Shown: positions 1 to 9,350, counted from the first letter of the stretch. The stretch: DNA of 64,000 nucleotides from Microbacterium sp. AB (GCF_032878875.1 NZ_CP118157.1:558001-622000), one strand, 5' to 3'. Notes: generated by a model not told the origin, from the letters alone. A program made the numbers and translations.

Positions 1-483
1 ATCCGGTCCGAACGGCACGTCGCGCGCGCCGACGCGGATCGTGCCGCGCTGATCGTCGCCGGGGGCGTACCAGCGGCGCTCGTAGAACTCGCGGTAGGTC
101 GGCAGGTAGGACTTCGGCGCGACGCCGAGGATCCGCCCGCGGTGGATGACGACCGCGGTGTTGTAGACCCGGCTGCCGTGCACGAGGGGCGCGCCGACGA
201 CGAGCACGGGGAGCAGGTCGGCGGATGCCGCGACGATCGTCTCGATCGCGGTCACGACGTCGTCGAGCAGCGCGTCCTGCAGGACGAGGTCGTCGATCGC
301 GTATCCGGAGAGGCACAGCTCGGGGAAGACCGCGACCGCGACGGCGTCGTCGTGGAGCTCCCGTGCGCTCGCGAGGACGGTCTCGGCGTTGGCGGCCGGA
401 TCGGCGATCGCGAGCGGGATGGTCGCCGCCGCGACGCGGGCGAAGCCGTGGCGGTATGCGCTGCCGAAGTCGAAGTCGCTCAC
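1..483 (-). CDS. nadE: Glutamine-dependent NAD+ synthase, N-terminal part (cut by window edge)
   Basis: This is the first 161 codons of the long, glutamine-hydrolysing NAD+ synthase, which amidates deamido-NAD+ in the last step of NAD synthesis. The visible part is the nitrilase-fold glutaminase domain. FPELCLSGY carries the catalytic Glu (residue 55) and PKSYLPTYREFYERRW the catalytic Lys (residue 124), at positions close to those of the actinobacterial enzyme. The nucleophilic Cys and the synthetase domain lie beyond the window edge. The start is a GTG at 483. A GAGACT box lies 6 bases upstream with no Shine-Dalgarno, so the mRNA may be leaderless. The family assignment is firm from the motifs. 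Confidence 0.93.
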   Translation of the reverse strand, partial: MSDFDFGSAYRHGFARVAAATIPLAIADPAANAETVLASARELHDDAVAVAVFPELCLSGYAIDDLVLQDALLDDVVTAIETIVAASADLLPVLVVGAPLVHGSRVYNTAVVIHRGRILGVAPKSYLPTYREFYERRWYAPGDDQRGTIRVGARDVPFGPD

Positions 484-530
484 GGGTCCAGTCTCGCACC
501 CCGCGACGCGCGGGTGCGCGGGTGGGGCTC

Positions 531-623
531 GCCGTCATCCGGCCCTCAGCGCCGGGGATCCCGCGAACGCCGGATCGATACGGGCGAAAGCATCCGGTGT
601 TCGCGGGATCCCCGGTGTTCGGG
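531..623. repeat. Dispersed palindromic repeat, copy 1
   Basis: This 93-bp intergenic block matches 4596-4688 with two mismatches; the first 74 bp are identical. Its core is a near-perfect hairpin: arms 552-575 and 592-615 (24 nt each, one mismatch that would be a G-U pair in RNA) around a 16-nt loop, 576-591. It lies downstream of the response regulator at 665-1330 and upstream of nadE, so it may act as a terminator. Two copies 4 kb apart suggest a REP- or MITE-like family. Confidence 0.85.
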
Positions 624-664
624 TGCCGGACGGCGCGCGCGGGACCGGATGCGGCGCCGAGTGA

Positions 665-1330
665 CTACAGCAGGCGCCTGGCCGTCGCCCACGCCGTGAG
701 CTCGTGCCGCGAGGAGAGCTGGAGCTTCCGCAGCACGGCCGACACGTGGGTCTCGACGGTCTTGACGGAGATGTACAGCTCGGAGGCGACCTCCTTGTAC
801 GCGTATCCCCTGGCGATGAGGCGCATGACCTCCTGCTCGCGCGCCGAGAGACGGTCGAGCTCGTCGTCGGCCGTCGCCGTCTCGCCCGAGGCCGCCCCGA
901 AGGCGTCGATGACGAAGCCGGCGAGCCGCGGGGAGAACACGGCGTCGCCCGAGGCGACGAGCCGCACGGCCTCCGAGACCTCCGCACCGGAGGCGCCCTT
1001 CGTGATGTAGCCGCGGGCGCCGGCGCGGATGACGCGCACGACGTCCTCCGCGGCATCCGACACGCTCAGCGCGAGGAACCGCGTCGCCGGTGCGAGGGGG
1101 CCGGCCTGCCGCAGCACGTCCTCACCCCCCGCCGATCCTGCGGAGCCGCCGGGCAGGTGGACGTCCAGCAGCACGACGTCGGGCCGGGTCTCGGCGATGA
1201 CCGACACGGCGCTCGCGACGTCCGCCGCCTCGCCGACGACCGTGAGCGCCCGGTCGAGGTCGGCGCGCAGGCCCGAGCGGAAGATCGAGTGGTCGTCGAC
1301 GATGACGACCGTCAGCTCAGGCACGGGCAC
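665..1330 (-). CDS. LuxR/NarL-family response regulator
   Basis: This 221-residue regulator has a receiver domain (about 5-125) with the acidic pair DD at 12-13 and phospho-acceptor Asp56 in VVLLDVHLP. A LuxR-type helix-turn-helix follows (about 155-215: LSAREQEVMRLIARGYAYKEVA, then SVKTVETHVSAVLRKL). It overlaps the 3' end of the sensor kinase gene by 14 bp, so the two form a translationally coupled pair. Start codons are GTG at 1330 or GTG at 1324; I use the first. Its targets are probably the divergent PspC genes, given PspC domains on both sides of the locus; that is inference. Confidence 0.9.
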   Translation of the reverse strand: MPVPELTVVIVDDHSIFRSGLRADLDRALTVVGEAADVASAVSVIAETRPDVVLLDVHLPGGSAGSAGGEDVLRQAGPLAPATRFLALSVSDAAEDVVRVIRAGARGYITKGASGAEVSEAVRLVASGDAVFSPRLAGFVIDAFGAASGETATADDELDRLSAREQEVMRLIARGYAYKEVASELYISVKTVETHVSAVLRKLQLSSRHELTAWATARRLL

Positions 1331-2525
1331 CCGCCGCCGGATAGCGGATGTGGACCTGGGTGCCGCCCTCGCCCGGGGAGACCGTGGCGACGCCGCCGAT
1401 GCGCCGCATCCGTGCGACGATCGACTCCCGCACGCCGAGCCGGTCGTCGGGAACCGCCTGCGGATCGAACCCCGGACCGCGATCGCGCACGTAGACGTCG
1501 ACCGCGCCGGGCGATCCCTCGATGTAGACGGAGACGTCGCCGCCCGCGTGCCGTGCGGCGTTGAGCATCGCCTCGCGCGCGGCCGCCGCGACCTCGCCGC
1601 TGGCGCGCTCGGTGGACGAGCCGGCGGAGACGACCGTCATCGCGACCTCGTAGTCGAGCTCGAGGGCCGTCGCGTAGTCGCGCAGGTCGGTCGCGAGGTC
1701 GCTGTCGGCCGGAGCGTCGGCGTCGTAGAGCCAGGCGCGCAGCTCCCGCTCCTGGGCGCGGGCGATACGGCCCACCTCGCTCGACGCGCCCGCGCGGTTC
1801 TGGATGAGGGCGAGCGTCTGGAGCACGGAGTCGTGCAGGTGCGCCGCCATCGCGGAACGCTGCTCCTCCCGGATGCCCTCGACGCGTGCGGTCTGCAGTT
1901 CGCGGAAACGCGCGATCCAGGTCGACGACCAGACCGCGGCGATGCACATGACGGCGGCGAGCGCGAGGAGGAGGGCGAAGACGCCGTACTCGCTGCCGCT
2001 GCCGACGAGGAGCGAGCCGAACGCGAGCAGGACCAGAAGCGCCGTGGAACTCACACGTGCCGTGCGGTCGTGCGCGGGGCCGCGCGCCGGGTCCGTGCGG
2101 TCGAACAGGGCCGACCAGACGCCGCCGGCAGCCGTCAGCGGGATCGCGAGGGCGAGGGCTGCGACCACGGTCAGCGACATGACCCCGTCGCCGTATCGGA
2201 CGATGTCGAGCAGCGCGGGTGTGGTGACGAGCGAGATCGTCGCCGCGGCGCCGAGCAGGACGACCGAGACCGGTGCCCGGCGCGTCACGCGTGCGTCCCC
2301 CGGCGTGAGCGGTGCGAAAGCCCACAGCCACGCGTAGAGCAGCGCGCCGGCACCGAACACGGCCGTCGTGCAGACGAACAGCGCGCGTGTGACGCCCGTG
2401 CGCCATCCGAGGTGCTCGGCGAGCCCCTCCGCGACGCCGGCGACCATCATGCGACGCGGACGCACGAGCGGCGGGTGCGGCGCGAACCCGGCGACGGGGA
2501 GGGGCAGAGCGGTCATGCTCCCCAT
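1317..2525 (-). CDS. PspC-domain sensor histidine kinase
   Basis: This membrane sensor kinase of 402 residues starts with a PspC domain (VAGVAEGLAEHLGWRTGVTRALFV, then LLYAWLWAFAP). Several further membrane segments follow, then a HisKA_3-type dimerisation region with the phospho-accepting His in AAHLHDSVLQTL (about residue 231) and a HATPase with an N box (REAMLNAARHAGG) and G boxes (DRGPGFDP). I place the start at ATG 2525, after a GGGG stretch. A longer reading frame to 2579 has no supporting signal, and ATG 2516 is an alternative. It pairs with the regulator it overlaps and probably senses envelope stress, by analogy with LiaS/PspC systems. Confidence 0.88.
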   Translation of the reverse strand: MGSMTALPLPVAGFAPHPPLVRPRRMMVAGVAEGLAEHLGWRTGVTRALFVCTTAVFGAGALLYAWLWAFAPLTPGDARVTRRAPVSVVLLGAAATISLVTTPALLDIVRYGDGVMSLTVVAALALAIPLTAAGGVWSALFDRTDPARGPAHDRTARVSSTALLVLLAFGSLLVGSGSEYGVFALLLALAAVMCIAAVWSSTWIARFRELQTARVEGIREEQRSAMAAHLHDSVLQTLALIQNRAGASSEVGRIARAQERELRAWLYDADAPADSDLATDLRDYATALELDYEVAMTVVSAGSSTERASGEVAAAAREAMLNAARHAGGDVSVYIEGSPGAVDVYVRDRGPGFDPQAVPDDRLGVRESIVARMRRIGGVATVSPGEGGTQVHIRYPAAGARA

Positions 2526-2621
2526 GAAAGCACCCCGGCACGATATGGCGGGACGGTTTCGGGGTCGGATCAGGGTCATCCCTCATGGCGGCACGGGCCG
2601 GCCTCGCGCGACGATCGGAGC

Positions 2622-4187
2622 ATGAACGAATCGACCACCGCGTCTGCACCGGGCGCCGCGGCGCCGCCCGCTCCCGGGCGCTTCGGCCTCTGGGTCCGCT
2701 CGCTCGGCCTCGTGCGCTCCGACGCATGGATCGGGGGCGTCTGCTCCGCGATCGCCCATCGCATCGGCGTCGACCCGGCGATCGTGCGCGGCGTCTTCGT
2801 CGTCGCGACCCTCTTCGGCTTCCCGGGCCTGTGGCTGTACGCGATCGGATGGGCCTTCCTCCCCGACGAGACGGGGAGGAGCCCGCTCGGCGGCGGGCGG
2901 GCGGACGACCCCGCGCTGTTCGGCGTGGGGATCACGGTCTTCCTCGCGGTCGTGTCGACGTGGGCGGGCAGCTGGCTCGCAGGGCTCGTGTTCGGATGGC
3001 CCGACTCGCGGGGCCTCGCCGATGCGGTCGGCGCCGGCCTGCTTCCGCTCGCGGTCGTCGGAGGCCTGGTCGGACTCGTCCTCTGGCTCGTGCGGCGGCC
3101 CGCGCGGTCTTCGTCCCCCGGATCGGGCGGGGGCCTCGGCGGGGGCCAGGGAGCCCTCGCCGACCGCGGGGCGGCAGCGGGGGCTGTCGCCCCGCCCTTC
3201 GGGGAGCCGTCCGCGGGGAGGATCGGGGAGCGGGGCGCGACGGACATCGCAGGGCCGTCCCCGGAGCCTGCCACGAAGGCGGACCCGGAGGACGCGGGCG
3301 TCGTCCCTGCGGCCCTTCCGGCGGATCCGTCCGCCGGTCTCGGAGGGGACGCCGACTTCGACGCGTGGCGCCAGCAGCAGGAGGCCTGGCATCAGCAGCA
3401 CGAGGGATGGCGCGAGCAGCAGGCCGACGCGGACCGGGTCGCGAGGGAGGAGGAGCGCGCTCGCCGCAGGGCCGCGTCGCAGGCCTTCGCGGAGGAGTCG
3501 GCGCGGCTCCGTGCCGAGCGACGGGCATCCCGTCCGCGCATCTCGCTCGCCTACGGAGCGTCGACGCTGGGCCTCGCCCTCGTGCTCGGCGCCGTGACCG
3601 CCCTCGTCGTGATGAAGGACGAGGGATGGCCGTCCCCGACGGACCAGATGGTCGCGTCGATCTCCGGTGCGCTGCTCGCCGCGGGCGGCGTGGCCGCCGC
3701 CGGGATGATCGCGGCGGGCCTCCTCCGGCGGCGCAGCGGGGCGCTCGCGTTCATGACCGTGGTGTGCACGGTCGTCGGCGGGGGGACGCTGTTCGCGAGC
3801 GTCGGGCTTTTCGGGATCGCCTCGTCGACGGGATACGAGATCGGCGCGGGGGAGTACGCCATCGAGCAGACGTTCGGGGAGCTGCACCTCGCGGTGACGG
3901 CGAACGACGCGGAGCCGGGTGAAGCCGATGTCCGGCTGCGCAGCGGGACGACGTTCCTGACGGTGGACCCGGATGTCGAGCTGGACGCCACGCTCCGCCT
4001 GGCGGAGGGCGACGTCCAGGTCGTCACGTCGTCCGGGGGCGAGATCGAGGTCGAGCACCTCGTCCCCGAGGACGGTGTCGTGACGTGGCGCCACACAGGC
4101 GACGCCGACACCGGGATCGTGCGGACGATCGACGTGACGCAGGGGTCGGGAAGCATCATCATCCAGGTGCAGGAGGAGACGCGATGA
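2622..4187 (+). CDS. PspC-domain membrane protein with LiaF/toastrack-like C-terminus
   Basis: The 521-residue protein has an N-terminal PspC domain (about 20-85: SDAWIGGVCSAIAHRIGVDPAIVRGVFVV), two further membrane segments, a Gly/Ala/Pro-rich linker and a charged Gln/Arg-rich helical stretch (DFDAWRQQQEAWHQQHEGW onward). Three more membrane segments come next, and then a beta-rich tail starting near EYAIEQTFGELHLAVTAND that resembles the LiaF/YvlB toastrack fold. It is divergent from the PspC kinase and probably belongs to the same envelope-stress module. The start is ATG 2622. Upstream lies only GACGAT at 6 bases and no good ribosome site. The toastrack assignment rests on pattern and context, not a search. 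Confidence 0.78.
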   Translation: MNESTTASAPGAAAPPAPGRFGLWVRSLGLVRSDAWIGGVCSAIAHRIGVDPAIVRGVFVVATLFGFPGLWLYAIGWAFLPDETGRSPLGGGRADDPALFGVGITVFLAVVSTWAGSWLAGLVFGWPDSRGLADAVGAGLLPLAVVGGLVGLVLWLVRRPARSSSPGSGGGLGGGQGALADRGAAAGAVAPPFGEPSAGRIGERGATDIAGPSPEPATKADPEDAGVVPAALPADPSAGLGGDADFDAWRQQQEAWHQQHEGWREQQADADRVAREEERARRRAASQAFAEESARLRAERRASRPRISLAYGASTLGLALVLGAVTALVVMKDEGWPSPTDQMVASISGALLAAGGVAAAGMIAAGLLRRRSGALAFMTVVCTVVGGGTLFASVGLFGIASSTGYEIGAGEYAIEQTFGELHLAVTANDAEPGEADVRLRSGTTFLTVDPDVELDATLRLAEGDVQVVTSSGGEIEVEHLVPEDGVVTWRHTGDADTGIVRTIDVTQGSGSIIIQVQEETR

Positions 4188-4567
4188 GCGAGCGGGAATC
4201 CAGGACGGACGAAACACGCGACGGCGAGACGCGGGTCTTCGCCCCCATCGCGACGGCGTCGATCCCGACCGATGCCGAGGTGCTGCCCGCGCTCGCGGCG
4301 GGCACCGAGCAGGAGAGCCCGCGCATCCGCTGGGCGTCCGTCATCTGGGGCGTCGTCTTCACGGCCCTCGCAGGCGCCGGGCTGTGGGTCGCGACGAGCC
4401 CTGGGCGCTATCTCGACGCGCAGTCGGCGACGATCGACTGGGTGCTCGCCGTCGACCCGGTCACGGGGACCGTCGCCGTCGTGCTCGTCGCCGGTGTCGT
4501 CATCCTCGTGGCGGGGCTCGCCGGGCCCGCCCGCCGCATCCAACGCCGCCTGTCCGCCCGAGGCTGA
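4184..4567 (+). CDS. Small membrane protein downstream of the PspC gene
   Basis: This 127-residue protein has an acidic, soluble N-terminus (about 1-48) and two hydrophobic segments (about 50-70 and 95-114), ending in a basic tail RRIQRRLSARG. I recognise no named family. Its ATG overlaps the stop of the PspC gene (ATGA), so it is translationally coupled and probably works with that protein. The two-helix hairpin and the coupling suggest an accessory subunit of the envelope-stress module. That role is inferred only from context. Confidence 0.75.
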   Translation: MSERESRTDETRDGETRVFAPIATASIPTDAEVLPALAAGTEQESPRIRWASVIWGVVFTALAGAGLWVATSPGRYLDAQSATIDWVLAVDPVTGTVAVVLVAGVVILVAGLAGPARRIQRRLSARG

Positions 4568-4585
4568 GCGGCGCGCCCCGTTCGC

Positions 4586-4720
4586 CGGTGCGGAAGCCGT
4601 CATCCGGCCCTCAGCGCCGGGGATCCCGCGAACGCCGGATCGATACGGGCGAAAGCATCCGGTGTTCGCCGGATCTCCGGTGTTCGGGCACCGTGCACCG
4701 TGCACCGTGCTTCCGCACCG
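4586..4720. repeat. Outer 12-bp inverted repeat enclosing repeat copy 2
   Basis: CGGTGCGGAAGC at 4586-4597 is the exact reverse complement of GCTTCCGCACCG at 4709-4720. Together they enclose the dispersed repeat copy and three tandem CACCGTG heptamers (4689-4709). The arrangement resembles terminal inverted repeats of a small element, or the base of a long nested hairpin. I do not see the same outer arms around copy 1. Confidence 0.7.
4596..4688. repeat. Dispersed palindromic repeat, copy 2
   Basis: This is the second copy of the element at 531-623, in the same orientation. The left arm (4617-4640) is identical to copy 1. The right arm (4657-4680) has two changes that weaken the stem. It follows the small membrane protein gene and precedes an SDR gene, again an intergenic site just downstream of a gene end. 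Confidence 0.85.
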
Positions 4721-4830
4721 ATCAAGGACAAGCCCCCGCGAGGGGAGTACGCTCGCAGCATGCAATGCCTGTGAGCCGGCCTCCGCTCCCGACCCGTCGC
4801 GCCGTCGGCGCATGTCGCAAAGGCTCACGC

Positions 4831-5712
4831 ATGCACGCTTCCCCTTCGCTCCCCCTGCTCGGGCGGACCGCGCTCGTCACGGGCGTCTCCCGCCGCCGCG
4901 GCATCGGCTTCGCCGTCGCCCGCACGCTCGCGTCGCGGGGCGCGAGCGTCTTTTTCCATCACTTCCGGCCGCACGACCTCGATCAGCCGTGGGGCGGAGA
5001 CGACCTGGATGCGGTCCGCGACGGCGTCCGGGAGGCGCTCGTCGACGGCGCGCGCCTCGGCGACGCGAGCGCCGATCTCGCGGACGCGGCGCAGATCCCG
5101 GCGCTCCTCGACGCCGCGTTCGCCCTGACGGGCCGGCTCGACGTCGTCGTCTGCAACCATGCGCGAAGCGGGGGAGACGGCGGCCTGCTCGGCATGACGG
5201 CGGAGCGGCTCGACGCCTTCTGGGACGCCAATGCCCGCTCGTCGCTGCTGCTCACGGCCGAGTACGCCCGGCGCGTGTCGGGCGCGGGCACCGACAGGGC
5301 GCGGATGCCCGGCGAGCGCGGGGAGCGCACGGGGCCCTTCGCCGCGCCGCGGGGGCACGTGTTCTGGATGACCTCGGGCCAGATCCACGGGCCCATGCGC
5401 GGCGAGATCGCCTACGCGACGAGCAAGGCCGCGCTCGCGGGCATCACGTCGACCGCCGCAGCCGAGCTCCTCGACGAGGGAATCGTGCTGAACACGATCA
5501 ACCCAGGGCCCGTGAACACGGGTTATCTCGACCCCGAGACGACCGACAGGCCGCTCGACGGCGTCGAGGAGACGCTCGCCGCCATGCCGTTCGGGCGCTT
5601 CGGGCGGCCGCAGGACCCGGCGGAGCTCGTCGGATGGCTGGCGTCCGACGCCGGGTCGTGGGTCGTCGGGCAGGTGCTCACGAGCGACGGCGGGTTCTCG
5701 CTCGGGGGATGA
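4831..5712 (+). CDS. SDR-family oxidoreductase (3-oxoacyl-ACP reductase-like)
   Basis: This 293-residue short-chain dehydrogenase binds NAD(P) through TGVSRRRGIGFA (Rossmann glycine motif, about 17-28). The catalytic set is Ser182 (TSGQ), Tyr195 and Lys199 (YATSK), followed by NPGPVNTGY. The usual NNAG motif is replaced by CNHA (108-111), and about 20 extra residues precede the catalytic Ser. The start is ATG 4831, with AAAGG 7 bases upstream. Substrate is unknown. The gene stands alone after the repeat element. Confidence 0.85.
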   Translation: MHASPSLPLLGRTALVTGVSRRRGIGFAVARTLASRGASVFFHHFRPHDLDQPWGGDDLDAVRDGVREALVDGARLGDASADLADAAQIPALLDAAFALTGRLDVVVCNHARSGGDGGLLGMTAERLDAFWDANARSSLLLTAEYARRVSGAGTDRARMPGERGERTGPFAAPRGHVFWMTSGQIHGPMRGEIAYATSKAALAGITSTAAAELLDEGIVLNTINPGPVNTGYLDPETTDRPLDGVEETLAAMPFGRFGRPQDPAELVGWLASDAGSWVVGQVLTSDGGFSLGG

Positions 5713-5738
5713 CGGCGCGGAATGTCGGCGCGCCCGGC

Positions 5739-5744
5739 TAGCGT
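5739..5744 (+). promoter_or_regulatory. -10 box TAGCGT of the nuclease-helicase gene
   Basis: The box ends 6 bases before the GTG at 5751. There is no convincing Shine-Dalgarno, which suggests a leaderless mRNA. Confidence 0.55.
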
Positions 5745-5750
5745 CGGAGC

Positions 5751-8700
5751 GTGAGATACATCCCGGCAGAGCAGCGTATCGTCTGGAGCGCGAGCGACCT
5801 CAAGGCGGCCGCCGAGTGCGAGTTCGCCTGGCTGCGGGCGATCGACGCGAAGCTGGGGCGGACGGCGGCCGTCGACGAGCCCGAGGACGCCATGCTCGAG
5901 CGCGCGGCGCGTCTGGGCGATCGCCACGAGGAGCGCGTGCTCGCGCGCTACCGCGACGAGGTCGGCGACGGCGTCGTCGAGATCGAGAGGGCGTCGTCCG
6001 CGGACGCCGAGGCGCTGGGCGCGGCGGTCGACCGGACGATCGACGCCCTCGGCTCGGATGCGCGGGTGCTGTTCCAGGCGGCGTTCGCGACGGACGAGTT
6101 CGTGGGGTTCGCCGACTTCCTCGTGCGGGAGGCGGATGGCCGGTGGCGCGTGCAGGACAGCAAGCTCGCCCGCACCGCGCGGGTCACGGCGCTCATGCAG
6201 CTCGCGGCATACGTCGACCAGCTCGATCGACTCGGCGTTCCCCGCTCGGGGGAGGTCGACCTGCTGCTGGGCGACGGCACGGTGTCGACGCATCGGGTGG
6301 ACGACCTGCTGCCGCTGTTCGAGGTGCGCCGCGACCGGCTGCGCGCCCTCATCTCGGACCGCCGCGTCGAGAGCGGCGCCGGGGCCGAGCCGATCGCGTG
6401 GGGCGACGAGCGCGGCGACCTGTCGGTCGTCGCCTGCGGACGCTGTGCGACGTGCGAGCTCGAGGTCGTCGTGCACCGCGACCTGCTCCTCGTCGCCGGC
6501 ATGCGTCCGACGCAGCGGGCACGGCTGCGCGATGCGGGCATCCGCACGATCGACGAGCTGGCCACGGCGGCGACAGGGCCGGAGAGGATGAGCGCCGAGA
6601 CGTTCGACTCGCTGCGCACACAGGCGCGCCTGCAGCTCCGGAGCCCCGCCGGCGTGCCCGCCGCGGACGACCCGGCCGACGCGCATCCGGTCGATGCCCA
6701 TCCGATCCCCGCCTACGAGGTCGTGCAGCCCGCCGCGCTCGGGGCCATGCCGCGGCCGAGCCGGGGCGACATCTTCTTCGACTTCGAGGGCGATCCGCTC
6801 TACAGCGAGCAGGTCGGCGCCGCCGCGGCGTCGTGGGGGATCGACTACCTCTTCGGATGGATCGATCTGGACGAGCGGTACTCCGCGCTCTGGGCGCACA
6901 CGCTCGCGGAGGAGAAGCAGGCGCTCGAGAGGTTCTGCGACTTCGTCGCCGCGCGCCGCACCGCCCATCCCGACATGCACATCTACCACTACGCGCCCTA
7001 CGAGCCGACGCATCTGTCGGCGATGGCGGCACGGCACGGCGTGCGCGAGGCCGACGTCGACCGCATGCTGCGCGACGAGGTCTTCGTCGACCTGTACCCG
7101 ATCGTGCGCCGGGCGCTGCGGGTCGGGTCGCGGTCGTACTCGATCAAGAGGCTCGAGCCGCTCTACATGGGCGACGAGGTGCGCACGCAGGACGTGCAGA
7201 AGGGCGACGACTCCATCGGTCGCTACGTCGAGGCGCGAGCGCTGCTCGGCGACGGCCGGGAGGACGCGGCGCGCGAGATCCTCGACGACCTCGCCGACTA
7301 CAACCGCTACGACTGCGTCTCGACGCGGCGCCTGCGCGACTGGCTCGTCGAGCGCGCCCGCGAGACGGGCGTGACGCCCGCCCCGCCGGAGGACGCCGAC
7401 GAGCACGCCTATGCGCCGTCGCCGCTCGCGCTGGCGCTGGCCGCACGCGCGGCGACGCTGCGCGACTCCCGCGTCTCCGTCGACCCGGCGTCGGCGCCGA
7501 CGGCCGACGAGGACGCGCTCCGTCTCGCCGCCGCCGCGATCGACTACTACCCGCGCGAGGCGAAGAGCTTCTGGCACGGGCACTTCCAGCGGCTGCGCGA
7601 GCCGCTGGGGCTCTGGAACGACACGCGAGACGTGCTCGCGATCGACGCGGAGCGCTCGCGCGTCGTCGAGGACTGGGATCGGCCGGAGGGCGCGAGATCG
7701 CTCCGCCGACTCGTCGCGCTGCGCGGCGAGCTCGCCCCCGGCACGCGCCTGAGCGACGGCGGCGAGCCCTATCTGCTCTACGCGCGCCCGGCGCCGTTCC
7801 CGAGCGAGGCCTCGCCCCGCTGGGTGCACGTCCCGAGGCAGGCGCGCGTCGTCGAGGTCCTCGACGACGGCGCCGTGATCGAGGAGCGCGCGGCGGGCGG
7901 CGAGACCTGGCAGGAGCTGCCGATCGCGCTCACGCCGTCCCCGCCGCCGCGCGCGGGCAATCAGCAGGGCGCCGTCGACGAGTGGGCGGAGTCCCTCGTC
8001 CGTGCGGGCGAGGCGGTCGACGGCGGCGACGGCTTCCCGGCCGACCCCGCCACCGACATCCTGCGGCGCCGGTCGCCGCGCGGGACCGTCGTCCCGTCGG
8101 CGGGCGACGACGTCGACGCGATCGTCCGCACCCTGCTCGGCCTCGACCGCTCCTTCCTCGCGGTGCAGGGTCCTCCCGGAACCGGCAAGACCTATGTGGG
8201 GTCCCATGTCATCGCGCGTCTCGTGAACGACCACGGCTTTCGGGTCGGCGTCGTCGCACAGTCGCACGCCGTCGTGGAGAACATGCTCGACCGCGTCGTC
8301 GCGGCGGGCGTGCCGGGGGAGAGGATCGCCAAGGCGCCGAAGAGCGGGTCGGAGCCCCGCGATCCCCGGTTCACGCTCATCCCCAAGAACGGCGTCGCGC
8401 CGTTCTCCGCCGAGCATCCCGACGGCCATGTGATCGGCGGCACCGCCTGGGACTTCAGCCATGCCGGGCGCGTGCCGCGCGGCGGCCTCGACCTGCTCGT
8501 CGTCGACGAGGCGGGCCAGTTCTCCCTCGCGTCGACGATCGCCGTGTCGGTCGCAGCACGCCGGCTGCTGCTGCTCGGCGATCCGCAGCAGCTGCCGCAG
8601 GTCAGCCAGGGTGTCCACCCGGAGCCCGTGGACACCTCCGCGCTCGGATGGGTGATGGCCGGCCAGCAGGTGCTGCCCGAGACGCACGGGTACTTCCTCG

Positions 8701-9350
8701 CCTCCTCCTGGCGGATGCACCCCGCCGTCGCGGACGCCGTGTCGCACCTCTCCTACGCGGGCCGGCTCGCGTCGCGCGACGGCGCCGATCGACGGGCGAT
8801 CGACGGCCTCGTCCCGGGCGTGCATCCGGTGCCGGTGCGCCACCGGGGCGATGCGACGGAGTCACAGGCGGAGGCGGACGAGGTCGTGCGCATCGTGCGC
8901 GACGTGCTCGGCCGCGCGTTCACCGACATCCGCATCGACGACGACGGCATCGCCCATCCGCTGCCGCCGCGGACGCTCGCCGAGGACGACGTCATCGTCG
9001 TCGCGCCGTACAACGCGCAGCAGCGGCTCGTCGAGGAGACGCTCCGCGGCGCGGGCCACGGTCGGGTCCGCGTGGGCACGGTCGACAGGTTCCAGGGTCA
9101 GGAGGCCGCCGTCTCGATCGTCACGCTCGCGGCGTCGTCGGGCCGGGACGCGCCTCGCGGCACGGATTTCCTGCTGCTGCAGAACCGGCTCAACGTGGCG
9201 ATCTCGCGCGCCATGGTGGCGGCGTATCTCGTCCACTCGCCCGCGCTGCTCGACGACCTGCCGTACGCGGCGGAGGGCGTCGCGCGCATGAGCGCGTTCG
9301 CGCGCCTGGTCGGGGCGGTGCGGCCGGGCGTGCCTCAGACGGTGCCGTAG
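5751..9350 (+). CDS. TM0106-type RecB-like nuclease / RNase H-like / SF1 helicase fusion
   Basis: This 1199-residue DNA-processing protein has three modules. Residues 1-240 form a RecB/Cas4-like nuclease: GDRHEERV near 57, GFAD (D122), DSK (D136, K138) and QLAAY (Q150, Y154). Cys23 and the CGRCATC cluster (Cys229, 232, 235) match the four-cysteine iron-sulfur signature of Cas4/AddB nucleases. A helix-hairpin-helix-like stretch follows, then an RNase H-like exonuclease domain starting DIFFDFEGD (D344, E346). The C-terminal half is a superfamily 1 helicase with Walker A GPPGTGK (807-813), Walker B VVDEAG (D919/E920), the VDRFQGQE motif and LNVAISRA. A role in DNA repair, or possibly defence, fits the architecture. 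No neighbour points to a system. The last 16 bp overlap the convergent upp gene. Confidence 0.87.
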   Translation: MRYIPAEQRIVWSASDLKAAAECEFAWLRAIDAKLGRTAAVDEPEDAMLERAARLGDRHEERVLARYRDEVGDGVVEIERASSADAEALGAAVDRTIDALGSDARVLFQAAFATDEFVGFADFLVREADGRWRVQDSKLARTARVTALMQLAAYVDQLDRLGVPRSGEVDLLLGDGTVSTHRVDDLLPLFEVRRDRLRALISDRRVESGAGAEPIAWGDERGDLSVVACGRCATCELEVVVHRDLLLVAGMRPTQRARLRDAGIRTIDELATAATGPERMSAETFDSLRTQARLQLRSPAGVPAADDPADAHPVDAHPIPAYEVVQPAALGAMPRPSRGDIFFDFEGDPLYSEQVGAAAASWGIDYLFGWIDLDERYSALWAHTLAEEKQALERFCDFVAARRTAHPDMHIYHYAPYEPTHLSAMAARHGVREADVDRMLRDEVFVDLYPIVRRALRVGSRSYSIKRLEPLYMGDEVRTQDVQKGDDSIGRYVEARALLGDGREDAAREILDDLADYNRYDCVSTRRLRDWLVERARETGVTPAPPEDADEHAYAPSPLALALAARAATLRDSRVSVDPASAPTADEDALRLAAAAIDYYPREAKSFWHGHFQRLREPLGLWNDTRDVLAIDAERSRVVEDWDRPEGARSLRRLVALRGELAPGTRLSDGGEPYLLYARPAPFPSEASPRWVHVPRQARVVEVLDDGAVIEERAAGGETWQELPIALTPSPPPRAGNQQGAVDEWAESLVRAGEAVDGGDGFPADPATDILRRRSPRGTVVPSAGDDVDAIVRTLLGLDRSFLAVQGPPGTGKTYVGSHVIARLVNDHGFRVGVVAQSHAVVENMLDRVVAAGVPGERIAKAPKSGSEPRDPRFTLIPKNGVAPFSAEHPDGHVIGGTAWDFSHAGRVPRGGLDLLVVDEAGQFSLASTIAVSVAARRLLLLGDPQQLPQVSQGVHPEPVDTSALGWVMAGQQVLPETHGYFLASSWRMHPAVADAVSHLSYAGRLASRDGADRRAIDGLVPGVHPVPVRHRGDATESQAEADEVVRIVRDVLGRAFTDIRIDDDGIAHPLPPRTLAEDDVIVVAPYNAQQRLVEETLRGAGHGRVRVGTVDRFQGQEAAVSIVTLAASSGRDAPRGTDFLLLQNRLNVAISRAMVAAYLVHSPALLDDLPYAAEGVARMSAFARLVGAVRPGVPQTVP

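Noticed and set aside
4568..4830. Small gene in the 263-bp gap holding repeat copy 2
   Set aside because: Short open frames across the repeat recur identically at copy 1 and encode Arg-rich low-complexity peptides, so they reflect the repeat, not a gene.
5523..8843. Minus-strand open frame of 1106 codons opposite the nuclease-helicase gene
   Set aside because: It is a shadow of the real gene in G+C-rich DNA: Arg/Asp/Val-rich, no recognisable domain, while the plus strand carries complete nuclease and helicase motifs.
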